In this document: one piece after another, positions 45,268-54,756 of the stretch | Layout: every line of letters begins with the position of its first letter | How positions within the stretch are numbered: the stretch's first letter is position 1 | NCBI GenBank assembly: GCA_947577065.1 | Contig: CANPTT010000003.1 | Location: 1 to 64,000 of the forward strand | DNA from: an uncultured Pseudoflavonifractor sp. | GTDB lineage: Bacteria; Bacillota; Clostridia; Oscillospirales; Oscillospiraceae | DNA length: 64,000 nucleotides | Direction: 5' to 3' | Position numbers and translations under genes: made by a program | Notes under the pieces: generated by a model | What the model was told of the DNA's origin: nothing | The model's database searches: none | What the model saw: only the letters and a program-made list of their open reading frames with translations

Positions 45268-47169
45268 ATGGAAGAAAAAAGCGGCGGCAAGCGTCTGACC
45301 TCAAAGTTTGATAACAAAAAGAAGCGGATCGTCCTCATCGGCGTGGGGGCGGTCCTTGCTCTGCTTTTGAGCGGCTATGCCGCTTTGTGTGCCTATGCAG
45401 GAAGCGGCGGAGGCCGTATGGCGCCCAATACCCGTATAGGCGGGGTAGAGGTGGGAGGACTTTCTGCCGAGGCGGCGGTCTCCACCCTGGACGCCGCTCT
45501 TCAGGTCCGGCTGGCTGCCCTGGAGGTGCCTTTTACCTGCGGAGAGGGTCGATACGCTGTCTCCGGTACGGAATTTTCCTATGACGCGGAGGGGGCGGTC
45601 AAAAGCGCTTCCCCCGCTGCTGCGCCCATGCCCCTTCGGGGCTTTCGGTTTTTGGCCGGGATGCTGGACCGGGACGGAGCCTCCGTGCCCCTCACCCTGG
45701 ACCATGTACCGGCAGAGGTCAGCCGTGCCGCCATGGAGCAGGGGGATACCGACGCCCAGACTACCTGGGACATCCGGGACACCGCCATCGTTTTTACCAA
45801 GGGCCGGACCGGCCGCACAGTGGACACGGCGGAGCTTTTGCCCAGGCTCACCGAAAAAGCCACCGAAATGCTGAATGGCGAGAGCGATTCCCTGGAGCCG
45901 GCACAGGCCAACATCACCGTCGCCCCGCCCGCCGAGCCCGATTTTGTGTCCATTCGTGAGGAGATCTACGCCGAGGTGTCCGAGGCGTATCTGGACCGGG
46001 AGACCCTGGAGATCGTCCCCTCGGTCACCGGAAAGGATCTGGATATCGAGGCGGCCCGCGCCGCCTTGAACGCCGCTGGAGAGGGGACCGCCTTCCGGGT
46101 GGAACTTACCGTCACCGCACCCGAGACCTCTACGGAGCAGCTTGCCGAGAGCCTGTTCCGAGACGTGCTGGGGGAGGCCACCACCCGGGTCACCGGCACC
46201 GCCGACCGGAAGATGAATGTGAGAGTGGCGGCGGAGTTCATCGACGGCTCCATCCTGTTTCCTGGGGATGAGTTCTCGTTCAATCAGAAGTGCAGTCCCT
46301 ATACCGAGGGCAACGGCTATGGAAAAGCCACGGCCTATGTCAACGGCCTCTCCAAGGATACGGTGGCGGGTGGCATCTGTCAGGCCAGTTCTACCCTCTA
46401 TTGGGCCAGTCTCAAGGCCGATCTGGAGACGGTGGAGCGCTATGCTCACCGCTATGAGCCAAGCTATGTCCGGGGCGGTCTGGACGCCACCGTGTACGGA
46501 GACTATGGCGAGAAGGGGAGCCTGGATTTTCGCTTTAAAAACAGCAGTGAACACCCTGTTAAGATCGAGGTCAGCGTAGACAGTAAAAATTATATCCATG
46601 TGACCATTCTGGGCACCGATACCACCGGGATCCATGGAGAGCCATACTCCACCAACCGGGTGGTGACCCAGCCTTATGAGACCATCTACCAGGCCGACGA
46701 CACCGTCCCCCAGGGGACCACCCGAAAGGACGAGGAGCGGACGGGCTACAACGGAGTTACCATTGAGACCTATCAAAAGCTGGTGGACGCCGAGGGGAAG
46801 ACTGTCTCGGATACCCTGCTCTACAAGACCAAGTATTATTGCCGCAACGAGGTGATCCTGTTCCACCCCAGCGATCTGGAGCTTTGGGGCATCGATCCCG
46901 TCACCGGTATCCGTACCGAGCCCACAGCGGCGCCTGAAGTCCCGGTGGAGAGCGGGCCCCCCATCGTCACTCCCGCCCCCGGGGAGAGCCAGCTGCCCCC
47001 GAGCACCCCGGACCCGGTCCTGCCCCCTGAGGGCGGTGAGCCGATCCTTCCCCCGGGCCAGGAGATCCCTTTGCCCCCGGTCCAGAGCGCGGCGCCGACC
47101 CCGGCAGAGGAAGGGTTGCCTGATCTACCCATCATCCCGCCCCCCGGCACCATTGTGGTGGGGCAGTGA
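45268..47169 (+). CDS. VanW-family cell-envelope protein
   Basis: The 633-residue protein from ATG 45,268 has an N-terminal membrane helix (IVLIGVGAVLALLLSGYAALCAY). YoaR-like peptidoglycan-binding repeats follow (APNTRIGGVEVGGLSAEAAVSTL and a second copy near 230-290). Then comes the VanW domain (FPGDEFSFNQKCSPYTEGNGYGKATAYVNGL, GGICQASSTLYWASLKADLETVERYAHRYEPSYVRGG), with a G5-like unit after it. A Pro-rich tail of about 95 residues ends the protein. Function in wall metabolism is likely, mechanism unknown. A link to vancomycin resistance is not implied. Confidence 0.9.
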   Translation: MEEKSGGKRLTSKFDNKKKRIVLIGVGAVLALLLSGYAALCAYAGSGGGRMAPNTRIGGVEVGGLSAEAAVSTLDAALQVRLAALEVPFTCGEGRYAVSGTEFSYDAEGAVKSASPAAAPMPLRGFRFLAGMLDRDGASVPLTLDHVPAEVSRAAMEQGDTDAQTTWDIRDTAIVFTKGRTGRTVDTAELLPRLTEKATEMLNGESDSLEPAQANITVAPPAEPDFVSIREEIYAEVSEAYLDRETLEIVPSVTGKDLDIEAARAALNAAGEGTAFRVELTVTAPETSTEQLAESLFRDVLGEATTRVTGTADRKMNVRVAAEFIDGSILFPGDEFSFNQKCSPYTEGNGYGKATAYVNGLSKDTVAGGICQASSTLYWASLKADLETVERYAHRYEPSYVRGGLDATVYGDYGEKGSLDFRFKNSSEHPVKIEVSVDSKNYIHVTILGTDTTGIHGEPYSTNRVVTQPYETIYQADDTVPQGTTRKDEERTGYNGVTIETYQKLVDAEGKTVSDTLLYKTKYYCRNEVILFHPSDLELWGIDPVTGIRTEPTAAPEVPVESGPPIVTPAPGESQLPPSTPDPVLPPEGGEPILPPGQEIPLPPVQSAAPTPAEEGLPDLPIIPPPGTIVVGQ

Positions 47170-47224
47170 GGTATAGGGGAGCCGGGGATTTTGCGGACCG
47201 ATCCGGAAAAAGGAGAAAGAGAGA

Positions 47225-47908
47225 ATGAGTTTTCAAGGATTTGACCCCGCAGTGGTGGACTTTATGTGGGGTCTCCGCTTTAACAACGACCGGGAGTGGT
47301 TTGAGCCCCGAAAGGCGGAATACAAAGAGATATTTGAAAATCCCATGAAGGAGCTGTGCCGGGAACTTTATGCTGAATTTTCCGAAAAGCACTCCGAACT
47401 GAGTCTGACAAGCCGGGTGAGCCGCATCTACCGGGACGCCCGGAGGCTCTTTGGCAGGGGGCCCTACAAGGACCACCTGTGGCTCACCGTCTCCGCTCCT
47501 GCCGAGCGGTGGTCCTGCCAGCCTGTCTTTTGGTTTGAGCTGACCCCCGAGGGGTACAGCTTTGGTTTGGGCTATTGGATGGCCCAGGCGGTGACCATGG
47601 CAAAATTTCGTGCCCGGATGGACCGGGATCCCAAAACCATGGAAAAGCTGGCCCGCCAGATCAAAAAGCAGGATACTTTCCGGTTGACAGGGGAGGAATT
47701 CAAAAAGCCCCGCCCTGCGCCAAATGAGCTCCTTGCCCCTTGGTACAACAAGAAGGGGGGCTTTTCCCTCAGCTGTGAGCGGGAGCATGACCAGCTGCTG
47801 TGGTCCTCCCAACTTCCACGGCATATCCTGGAGGAGTGGGAGAAGCTGGTCCCTCTGTTTCAATATCTCTCGACCCTGGATGGGGATCCGGACCCCAGGA
47901 AGCAATAA
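47225..47908 (+). CDS. DUF2461-family protein
   Basis: This 227-residue cytosolic protein has the DUF2461/TIGR02453 start GFDPAVVDFMWGLRFNNDREWFEPRKAEY and the motifs SRIYRDARRLFGRGPYKDHLWL and YSFGLGYWMAQA. Members are widespread and uncharacterised. It lies 55 bp after the VanW gene and probably shares its transcript. A terminator follows. Confidence 0.9.
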   Translation: MSFQGFDPAVVDFMWGLRFNNDREWFEPRKAEYKEIFENPMKELCRELYAEFSEKHSELSLTSRVSRIYRDARRLFGRGPYKDHLWLTVSAPAERWSCQPVFWFELTPEGYSFGLGYWMAQAVTMAKFRARMDRDPKTMEKLARQIKKQDTFRLTGEEFKKPRPAPNELLAPWYNKKGGFSLSCEREHDQLLWSSQLPRHILEEWEKLVPLFQYLSTLDGDPDPRKQ

Positions 47909-47916
47909 AGAAGTAT

Positions 47917-47950
47917 GGGCCCGTGCCGTTTGGCACGGGCCTGATTTTTG
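47917..47950 (+). terminator. Rho-independent terminator
   Basis: GGCCCGTGCC with its complement around GTTT, followed by TGATTTTTG. Confidence 0.85.
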
Positions 47951-48265
47951 GAAGGACGGAACCCAAACGCGGCCTACGGAGCGACGCCACCGTCAGGATA
48001 TCTCTTGGACATGACCCTTCCCAAAGGTCCTTGACGATGGAGGCAGCATAAAAAAGATATCTCCTTGTCAAAATGACAGGAGAGAGGAGCGCAGGATGGG
48101 CCTGTACTGTGTATCCTGTCCAAAATACCCTGAATTTCACAAATAACCGCAGTTTTATCCAGTGGATATTTTTGCCTATCCTTTGTAAAATATGATTATA
48201 GCAAACACCATGACCGTCTCTTGTTTTGGCGAAAACCACAAATCATAGAAGGAGGAACAAGAACC
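47951..48265. other. Regulatory-looking intergenic region before the uptake cluster
   Basis: No gene is seen in these 315 bases. GATATCTC occurs twice (47,997-48,004 and 48,056-48,063), each followed by a similar TTG..CA..ATGAC block. TGTCA-AAA-TGACA (48,067-48,079) is a perfect inverted repeat. The last 90 bases are AT-rich and should hold the promoter of the solute-binding protein gene; AGAAGGAGG is its RBS. The repeats are candidate sites for the AraC-type response regulator encoded at 57,482. Confidence 0.45.
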
Positions 48266-49672
48266 ATGAAAAAGCGTGTAATGGCCCTGACCCTGTCCCT
48301 GTCTCTGGTGGCCGGCCTGCTCTCCGGCTGCGGCGGCGCCGCCGAGACTCCTGCTCCTGAGAGCAAGTCTCCCGATCCCGCCCCCGTGGAGTCTAAGGCT
48401 CCCCCCGCTCCTGTGGAGAATCTGACCGCGGTCCAGAAGATCATCAAAGAGGCCGAGGGCATGACCATGGAGGAGCTGGCGAAGAAGGCCATTGAGGAGT
48501 CCAACGGCAAGACCTTCTTTGGCGTGGGCAACTCCAGCCGCGGCAAGAGCGCCCTGCCGCTGTTTATCGATTACCTGAAGACGATCGATCCTAACTACAG
48601 CATGGAGTTTGAGTGGCAGCAGCCCAAGAACAACAAGATCTTTGACCAGCTTACTGCCGACTCCCTGAAGCCTGAGGGCACCTTTGCCATGACCCTCATC
48701 CAGGACGGCAACCAGATCGAGTCCAAGATGGTCCAGACCGGCATTCTGGATACATATATCCCCAAGGAGTGGGCCGAGGCCAATGGCACCACCGCTGACG
48801 CGGTGGACGGCTATCTGGCTCTCCAGACTCTGAATAAGGTCTTTATGTACAACAACACCGGCTCCAAGACCTATGATAACTGCTGGGACTTTGTGGCCGA
48901 GGGCGAGCACGGCCTGTACATGGACATCGACTCTGAGATCGTTGGCAAGAACTTCCTCTATATGCTGACTGCCGACAAGTACGCCGGCTGGCTCAAGGAG
49001 GCCTTTAATGCCCTCTCCGCCGACGAGCAGGCTTATTTCCAGCCCACCATCAAGGCTATGGAGTCTGAGGCCAGCGACCTGGGCCTGGGCGCCGACGGCG
49101 CTTATGCCCTGGCCTGGATCAAGCTGTGGGTGGAGTCCTACAATGCGCAGACCGACGACGGCCCCATCTGCAACACTCTGGTCGACAAGTCTGCTACCGA
49201 TCAGTTCGGACTGCTGGTCTACTCCAAGCTCCGCTCTGTGGAGGAGTCTGCCTCCGTCTCCAAGAATAACATCAATGTGGCGGCCTATGACGACGGCTAC
49301 ACCGGCATTGGCGGTTATGGCTACTGCCACTACCTGTTTGTCACCGACAACAGCCCCCTGCCCTGGACTGCCTGCGCTTTCATCGCCTACATGACCTGCA
49401 CCGTGGACGGCTTCTCCGCCTGGGGCAAGGACATGGGCGGCTATTCCTCCAACCCCACCGTGGCGGCTGGGACCGAGGAGCAGTATGGTCACTCCAAGGG
49501 CGGTATGGCCGAGGATGGCACCACCGTAGAGTTCGAGTGCAAGAATGACCGCGGCTATGAGTGGTGGACCAACGAGGGCAAGCTTGTCCTGGAGGATCCT
49601 GAGTATTGCGCCGATGTGGCCTTTACCGTGGGCTCCTGGGTGGAGATGCTGACCAAGTACTCCGCGGGCTAA
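48266..49672 (+). CDS. Solute-binding lipoprotein of an ABC transporter
   Basis: This 468-residue lipoprotein has the signal LSLSLVAGLLSGCGG, then a Pro/Ser/Lys spacer and a family 1-like solute-binding fold (GKTFFGVGNSSRGKSALPLFIDYLKTIDPNYSMEFEW, IKLWVESYNAQ, VTDNSPLPWTACAFIAYMTC). It is larger and less typical than the second binding protein at 54,757. It opens the transport cluster and probably supplies the double permease. The substrate is not evident. A terminator follows, so it can be made in excess over the permease. Confidence 0.85.
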   Translation: MKKRVMALTLSLSLVAGLLSGCGGAAETPAPESKSPDPAPVESKAPPAPVENLTAVQKIIKEAEGMTMEELAKKAIEESNGKTFFGVGNSSRGKSALPLFIDYLKTIDPNYSMEFEWQQPKNNKIFDQLTADSLKPEGTFAMTLIQDGNQIESKMVQTGILDTYIPKEWAEANGTTADAVDGYLALQTLNKVFMYNNTGSKTYDNCWDFVAEGEHGLYMDIDSEIVGKNFLYMLTADKYAGWLKEAFNALSADEQAYFQPTIKAMESEASDLGLGADGAYALAWIKLWVESYNAQTDDGPICNTLVDKSATDQFGLLVYSKLRSVEESASVSKNNINVAAYDDGYTGIGGYGYCHYLFVTDNSPLPWTACAFIAYMTCTVDGFSAWGKDMGGYSSNPTVAAGTEEQYGHSKGGMAEDGTTVEFECKNDRGYEWWTNEGKLVLEDPEYCADVAFTVGSWVEMLTKYSAG

Positions 49673-49705
49673 AAAGTCTGGGCCCTAAATAAACATGGAA
49701 ACAAA

Positions 49706-49732
49706 GGGCCCGGAGGCCGAGCCTCCGGGCCC
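49706..49732 (+). terminator. Rho-independent terminator after the binding-protein gene
   Basis: GGGCCCGGAGGC pairs with GCCTCCGGGCCC across a 3-base loop; only TTCC follows. Partial read-through to the rest of the cluster is expected. Confidence 0.7.
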
Positions 49733-49759
49733 TTCCTAAAAGAAGGGGAGGGTGAGGCT

Positions 49760-50371
49760 GTGGTCAAGCAGGTCATCTTTGATGTGGGCGGCGTTCTTTT
49801 GGAGTTTGATCCTTCCGCCATGGTGGCGGCCGCCACCGACGATGCGAATGACGCGAAGCTGCTTCACCGGGAGATCTTTTCTCACAGCGACTGGAGCCGT
49901 CTGGACCGGGGAGAGGGGCCGGAGGCCATTTTGGCCTCTGTGAAGACCCGCCTGCCGGAAAGGCTCTGGCCGCAGGCGGGGCAGATCATAGCCGACTGGC
50001 ACAGGAGTCTTCGCCCCAAGGAGGATATGGGGGAGCTGGCCGAGGAGCTTCACGCCATGGATCTGCCCCTCTACATCCTCTCCAACGCCCCCTTCCGCTT
50101 CTATGAATTTCGGGATAGGATCCCGGGCTACGGTTTGATGAGGGGGGTCATGCTCTCCTGTGAGGAGGGCCTTTTAAAGCCGGATCCGGCCCTCTTCCAC
50201 CGGCTTTTTGACCGATTTTCCCTTTTACCGGAGGAATGCTTTTTCATTGACGATTCTCCCTTGAATATCGAGGCCGCCCAGTGGTGCGGAATGGGGGCCT
50301 TTCTCTACCGGCAGGATATGACGGAGCTTCGCGCGGCCCTCAACGCCGCGGGAGTTCCGGTCCGGCCTTAA
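49760..50371 (+). CDS. HAD-family hydrolase (HAD-IA)
   Basis: The 203-residue enzyme starts with GTG (GGGGAGGGTGAG upstream). It has HAD motif I FDVGGVLLEFD, a helical cap, motif II in YILSNAPFRF, a Lys in LLKPDPALF and motif IV FFIDDSPLNIEAA. It should cleave phosphate esters in the cytosol. It lies directly before the permease gene (29 bp), which ties it to the transporter's substrate. Confidence 0.9.
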   Translation: MVKQVIFDVGGVLLEFDPSAMVAAATDDANDAKLLHREIFSHSDWSRLDRGEGPEAILASVKTRLPERLWPQAGQIIADWHRSLRPKEDMGELAEELHAMDLPLYILSNAPFRFYEFRDRIPGYGLMRGVMLSCEEGLLKPDPALFHRLFDRFSLLPEECFFIDDSPLNIEAAQWCGMGAFLYRQDMTELRAALNAAGVPVRP

Positions 50372-50400
50372 ACCATCCCGCATCAGAGAGGAGAGAAGCT

Positions 50401-52227
50401 ATGAACGACACCCTGCAAGCGAGCAAGGGGACCATCCTTCTCAACAAGATCAAGACCTTTTTTTCCAAGCCCTACAATGTGATCCTGCTGCTGTTCGGCC
50501 TTGTGGTCACCGTCTCCACCATCGCCCCCATCGTGGCTATTTTGAAGGACACCTTTACCATCCATCCCGGTACCATCGATCAGCATTTGACGGGCATGGC
50601 CTCGGGGTATACCACGGTGAACTACATCGATCTCTTTACCAGCCGTATGGCGAAAACCAACCTGTGGACGCCCCTTCTCAACACGGTCTGGCTGGCGGTG
50701 GGCACCTGCGTCGTGTCCATCCTCTTCGGCGGCGTGTTCGCCTTTCTCATCACCCGGACCAACATGGCCTGGCGGAAGTATTTGAGTTCTATTTTTATTT
50801 TTCCCTATATCATGCCCCAGTGGACCTTGGCGGTGGTGTGGCAGAATCTGTTTAACTCCAACGCCGTCACCGGTACCTCCAATGGACTGCTGGCCAGCCT
50901 CTTTGGGATCAATATGCCCATTTGGTGGTGCAAGGGCCTGTTTCCCAGCCTCATGGTGTTGGGCCTTCACTATGCCCCCTTTGCCTACATATTGATCGGC
51001 GGCATTTTCCGAAATATGGACGCCAACCTGGAGGAGGCGGCCACCATTCTGGACACACCCCGGTGGAAGATCGCCTTCCGGGTGACGCTGCCCATGGTAA
51101 AGCCCGCCATTCTCAGCACCATCCTGTTGGTCTTCGGTTCCTCCATGGGCTCCTATCCGGTGCCCCACTATCTGGGCCTTACCACCCTCAGCACCAAGTA
51201 CGTGTCCATGAACTCCAAGTATACCGGTGAGGCCAGTATCCTGGCTATCATCATGATGGTCTTCGGTGTGGTGATCATGCTGATGAACCAAATGAGTCTC
51301 CGCAGCCGCAAGAGCTATACCACCGTCACCGGCAAGTCCGGCCAGATATCCAAGATCAATCTGGGTAAGGTGGGCAAATATATCATTGCCCTTGTGCTGG
51401 TGGTGGTGACCTTCTTCACCAGTATTTTCCCCATTGTGTCCTTTGCCTTTGAGACCTTCCTGCCCAACCCCGGAGATTACTCCTTCCTCTATACGGGGGA
51501 TACCTCTAACCTGACCACCAAATGGTGGACCACGGATGAGAACGTATCGGAAAATGGAATGTACGGTCAGAAGGGCATTCTCCACAACGAGATGATCTGG
51601 AAAGCGTTCAAGGGGACGATGATGGTCAGCGTGGCCTGTGCTCTCCTGGCGGGTACCATCGGCACTCTCATCGGCTATGCGGTCAGCAAGAACCGACGAG
51701 GGAAATGGGCCAACTATGTTTACAATATGGCGTTCCTGCCATATCTAATGCCCTCCATCGCTGTGGGCGCGGCCTTTTTCATTCTGTTCTCCAATCAGCA
51801 TATCAACCTCTTCAACACCTATACTCTGCTCATCATCACCGGTGTGATCAAGTATATCCCCTTCGCCAGCCGTACCAGCCTCAACTCCATGCTCCAGCTC
51901 TCGGGAGAAATTGAGGAGGCGGCCATCATTCAGGATGTGCCCTGGATCAAGCGGATGACCCGCATCATCATTCCCATCCAAAAGTCCTCCATCATCAGCG
52001 GCTACATGCTTCCCTTCATGACCTGCCTTCGTGAATTGAGCCTGTTCTTGCTGCTGTGTACCCAGGGCTTCATCCTGTCCACCACCTTGGACTACTTCGA
52101 CGAAATGGGCCTGTATGCCTTCTCCAGCGGTATCAACCTCATTTTGATCGTCACCATCTTAGTATTCAACACCCTGGTCAATAAGCTGACCGGGGCCAGT
52201 CTGGACGAAGGGATCGGAGGTAATTAA
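50401..52227 (+). CDS. Fused double-domain ABC permease (Fe3+/phosphosugar-type)
   Basis: This 608-residue protein consists of two permease halves of about 300 residues, each six-helix with an EAA loop: NLEEAATILDTPRWKIAFRVTLPMVKPAI in the first and EIEEAAIIQDVPWIKRMTRIIIPIQKSSI in the second. This is the FbpB/AfuB layout. One chain thus forms the whole membrane pore and takes the ATPase encoded next (1 bp away). Families with this arrangement move ferric iron, hexose phosphates or phosphonates. Confidence 0.92.
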   Translation: MNDTLQASKGTILLNKIKTFFSKPYNVILLLFGLVVTVSTIAPIVAILKDTFTIHPGTIDQHLTGMASGYTTVNYIDLFTSRMAKTNLWTPLLNTVWLAVGTCVVSILFGGVFAFLITRTNMAWRKYLSSIFIFPYIMPQWTLAVVWQNLFNSNAVTGTSNGLLASLFGINMPIWWCKGLFPSLMVLGLHYAPFAYILIGGIFRNMDANLEEAATILDTPRWKIAFRVTLPMVKPAILSTILLVFGSSMGSYPVPHYLGLTTLSTKYVSMNSKYTGEASILAIIMMVFGVVIMLMNQMSLRSRKSYTTVTGKSGQISKINLGKVGKYIIALVLVVVTFFTSIFPIVSFAFETFLPNPGDYSFLYTGDTSNLTTKWWTTDENVSENGMYGQKGILHNEMIWKAFKGTMMVSVACALLAGTIGTLIGYAVSKNRRGKWANYVYNMAFLPYLMPSIAVGAAFFILFSNQHINLFNTYTLLIITGVIKYIPFASRTSLNSMLQLSGEIEEAAIIQDVPWIKRMTRIIIPIQKSSIISGYMLPFMTCLRELSLFLLLCTQGFILSTTLDYFDEMGLYAFSSGINLILIVTILVFNTLVNKLTGASLDEGIGGN

Positions 52228-52228
52228 T

Positions 52229-53875
52229 ATGCCGAGAATCGAACTGACCCATGTGACAAAACGCTGGGATAAATTTTACGCCGTAGACGACCTGGACCTG
52301 GTCATTGAGGACAATGCCTTTGTGACCCTCCTGGGCCCCTCGGGCTGCGGAAAGACCACTACCCTCCGGATGATCGCGGGACTGGAGACTCCCACCTCGG
52401 GCCGCATCACCATCGGCGACCAGGTGGTCTTTGATTCCGCCGCGGGCATCAACATCCCCGCCAACAAGCGGAAGGTGGGCTTTCTGTTCCAGAACTATGC
52501 CCTTTGGCCCAACATGACCGTATACCAGAATATCTCCTTCGGTCTTACCAACGTGAAGGAGGAGCTTCCCAAAATCGACCTGGAGGCCCGGAAGACCGCC
52601 GCCCTCATTCGCATCCTGCAAAAGCCCGACGATGTGGTGAAGACCATTCAGGAGTGCGTGGACAAGAAGGGCAAGCTGGATGAGAACAAGGCTCACATCA
52701 AGCTTGTCGACCGTTATGAGATCTCTATCTATACCGCCAAGACTCTTATGGGCTATAAGCTCCATGAGAGTATGGAGCCCGCCACCGTGGCTAAGGCCAA
52801 GCTTTCTGAGTTGGAAAAGGCCCTGGAGGCCGCCCAACAAAAGTGCCGGAGTGAGGGCTGCACCTTCTCGGAGGACTACACCTACCTGAAGGGCGGAAAG
52901 CCTGTCACCGGCGTGAGGAAGCTCTCCAAGGAGGAGATCGACCTCAGTGTGCGCCGGGTCGCCCGGATCGTGAAGATCGGCATGTTTATGGATCGCTACC
53001 CTGCCGAGCTCTCCGGCGGTCAGCAGCAGCGGGTGGCGATCGCCCGTACCCTGGCCCCCGAGCCCAGCGTCCTCTTCATGGACGAGCCCCTCTCCAACCT
53101 GGACGCCAAGCTCCGCCTGGAGATGCGCTCTGAGCTCCAGCGGCTCCATTTGGAGACCGGTTCCACCTTTGTCTATGTGACCCACGATCAGATGGAGGCC
53201 ATGACCCTGGCCACCAAGATCTGTCTGATCGACAACGGCGTTTTGCAGCAGTATGACGCACCTTTGACCGTCTACGGACAGCCCAATAACACCTTTGTGG
53301 CAGACTTTGTGGGCAACCCCGCCATCAATTTTATTGAGGCGGAGGGCAAGCAGAATGCCGATGGCTCTATCGCCCTCACCATCTTTGACGGCGTGCGTGC
53401 CGTTTTTACCCCCAAGACCCCTCTGGCCCTGACCGAATGGTTTGCCCGGGCAGACAGGGAGGCGGAGGCAAAAAAGGCCGCCGAGGCGGAGAAGGCCGCC
53501 CACAAGGGACATGTGGAGAAGGGGAACAAGGATACTCTCTTCCGTTACCATGTGGCCGTGGTGGATGAGCAGGAGGATTTTGGAGACGAGGTGGAGCTCA
53601 CCGATGAGGACCTTGTGGTGGGCGTCCGTCCCGAATTTCTGAATATTACCGCCGATGGGGCTCTGGAGGGTGAGATATACTCCGCCATGCCCACGGGCAT
53701 GGAGACTACGGTGAAGGTCCGGGTGGGGGATTTCCTCCTCACCGGCGTCGTTTTCGGCGGAGTCCTCTACCAGATCGGGCAAAAGGTAAGGCTGGACTTT
53801 AAGGGGGAGGATATGGTATTATTTAGCCGTAAGAACGGCCGCCTCATCACCCAGGGCAGGCTCACTGTCCGGTAA
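52229..53875 (+). CDS. ABC importer ATPase with a large insertion in the helical domain
   Basis: The 548-residue ATPase has Walker A GPSGCGKTT, Q-loop FQNYALWPN, signature [15 protein letters not shown], Walker B VLFMDEPLSNLD and H-loop VTHD, as in FbpC/MalK-type importers (about 350 residues). Between VYQNISFGL and the signature there are about 154 residues instead of roughly 40. The extra about 115 include a coiled-coil-like Lys/Glu segment (AKAKLSELEKALEAAQQK) and two Cys. A second charged insertion (REAEAKKAAEAEKAAHKG) splits the C-terminal TOBE-like region. GGAGG lies nine bases before the ATG. Confidence 0.92.
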   Translation: MPRIELTHVTKRWDKFYAVDDLDLVIEDNAFVTLLGPSGCGKTTTLRMIAGLETPTSGRITIGDQVVFDSAAGINIPANKRKVGFLFQNYALWPNMTVYQNISFGLTNVKEELPKIDLEARKTAALIRILQKPDDVVKTIQECVDKKGKLDENKAHIKLVDRYEISIYTAKTLMGYKLHESMEPATVAKAKLSELEKALEAAQQKCRSEGCTFSEDYTYLKGGKPVTGVRKLSKEEIDLSVRRVARIVKIGMFMDRYPAELSGGQQQRVAIARTLAPEPSVLFMDEPLSNLDAKLRLEMRSELQRLHLETGSTFVYVTHDQMEAMTLATKICLIDNGVLQQYDAPLTVYGQPNNTFVADFVGNPAINFIEAEGKQNADGSIALTIFDGVRAVFTPKTPLALTEWFARADREAEAKKAAEAEKAAHKGHVEKGNKDTLFRYHVAVVDEQEDFGDEVELTDEDLVVGVRPEFLNITADGALEGEIYSAMPTGMETTVKVRVGDFLLTGVVFGGVLYQIGQKVRLDFKGEDMVLFSRKNGRLITQGRLTVR

Positions 53876-53888
53876 AAGGCGTTACCAG

Positions 53889-53921
53889 AGCCGGGGGGCG
53901 TTCACACGTCCCCCGGCTTTT
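53889..53921 (+). terminator. Rho-independent terminator
   Basis: AGCCGGGGG.CG pairs with CG.CCCCCGGCT, then TTTTCT. It follows the ATPase gene. Confidence 0.8.
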
Positions 53922-53945
53922 CTGTTCAGAAAGAAGAGGATCTCT

Positions 53946-54737
53946 ATGATAAAACTTATCGCCAGCGACATTGACGGCACGCTTATCCCCTATGGGGAGA
54001 CCGGGTTGTCCCAGAAGCTTTTTCCCCTTCTCCATGGGCTGAGGGAGGCCGGGATCCTGTTTTGCCCCGCTTCGGGCCGCCAGTATCACTCCATGCGCCG
54101 CCTCTTTGCCCCGGTGGCAGAGGAGGTCTATTTCCTCTGTGAAAACGGAGCCATTCTCTATGGTCCCGCCGCCCGGGAGGAGGACGCCCCTATCCTGGCC
54201 CGGACCCCCATGCCCCGAGGGGAGGCCCTGGACTTGGCGCAGGCCATTGTCGATCTTCCCGGCTGTGAGCTTTTGGTCTCGGGGGACAACACCAGCTACG
54301 TCTGCCGCTGTCCGCGGGAGTATACGGATTATCTCCGGGAGAACAAGGGCAACAACGTGACGGAAGTGGAGGGGGTGGAACAACTGCCCCGGGAGATCCT
54401 GAAGGTTTCGGCCTACTGCCCCGGCGGGACCGACGGCCCCCAGGAGGCTCTTGGTCCGCGGTGGAGCCATTTGGGTATGGCTGCCGCCGGCCCCGATTGG
54501 GTAGATTTTACTCTGGCCAACAAGGGGACGGGGATCCGGACGCTCTGCAAGGCCCTGGGGATCGCCCCTCAGGAGGTGGCCGCCTTTGGGGACAACTGGA
54601 ACGACAGGGCCATGCTTCAGGCGGTGGGGGAGCCCTGGCTCATGTCCGCTGCCGATCCGGAGCTTCGGGCCCAGTTTCCGCGGCAGTGTGCCGATGTTTT
54701 GACGGTGTTGGAAGAGATCCTGCGGGATAGGTTATAA
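53946..54737 (+). CDS. Cof-type HAD hydrolase
   Basis: This 263-residue Cof/HAD-IIB protein has motif I ASDIDGTLIPYGE, motif II PASGRQYHSMRRL, and motif IV AAFGDNWNDRAML, with a C2 cap between. It hydrolyses small phosphate esters in the cytosol. It is the second HAD enzyme in the transport cluster and sits 19 bp before the second binding-protein gene. Confidence 0.92.
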   Translation: MIKLIASDIDGTLIPYGETGLSQKLFPLLHGLREAGILFCPASGRQYHSMRRLFAPVAEEVYFLCENGAILYGPAAREEDAPILARTPMPRGEALDLAQAIVDLPGCELLVSGDNTSYVCRCPREYTDYLRENKGNNVTEVEGVEQLPREILKVSAYCPGGTDGPQEALGPRWSHLGMAAAGPDWVDFTLANKGTGIRTLCKALGIAPQEVAAFGDNWNDRAMLQAVGEPWLMSAADPELRAQFPRQCADVLTVLEEILRDRL

Positions 54738-54756
54738 ATAAAGGAGGGGGCGGGGT

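Noticed and set aside
45268..47169. Vancomycin resistance gene because of the VanW domain
   Set aside because: VanW domains are widespread in Clostridia, and no vanHAX or vanRS gene is nearby.
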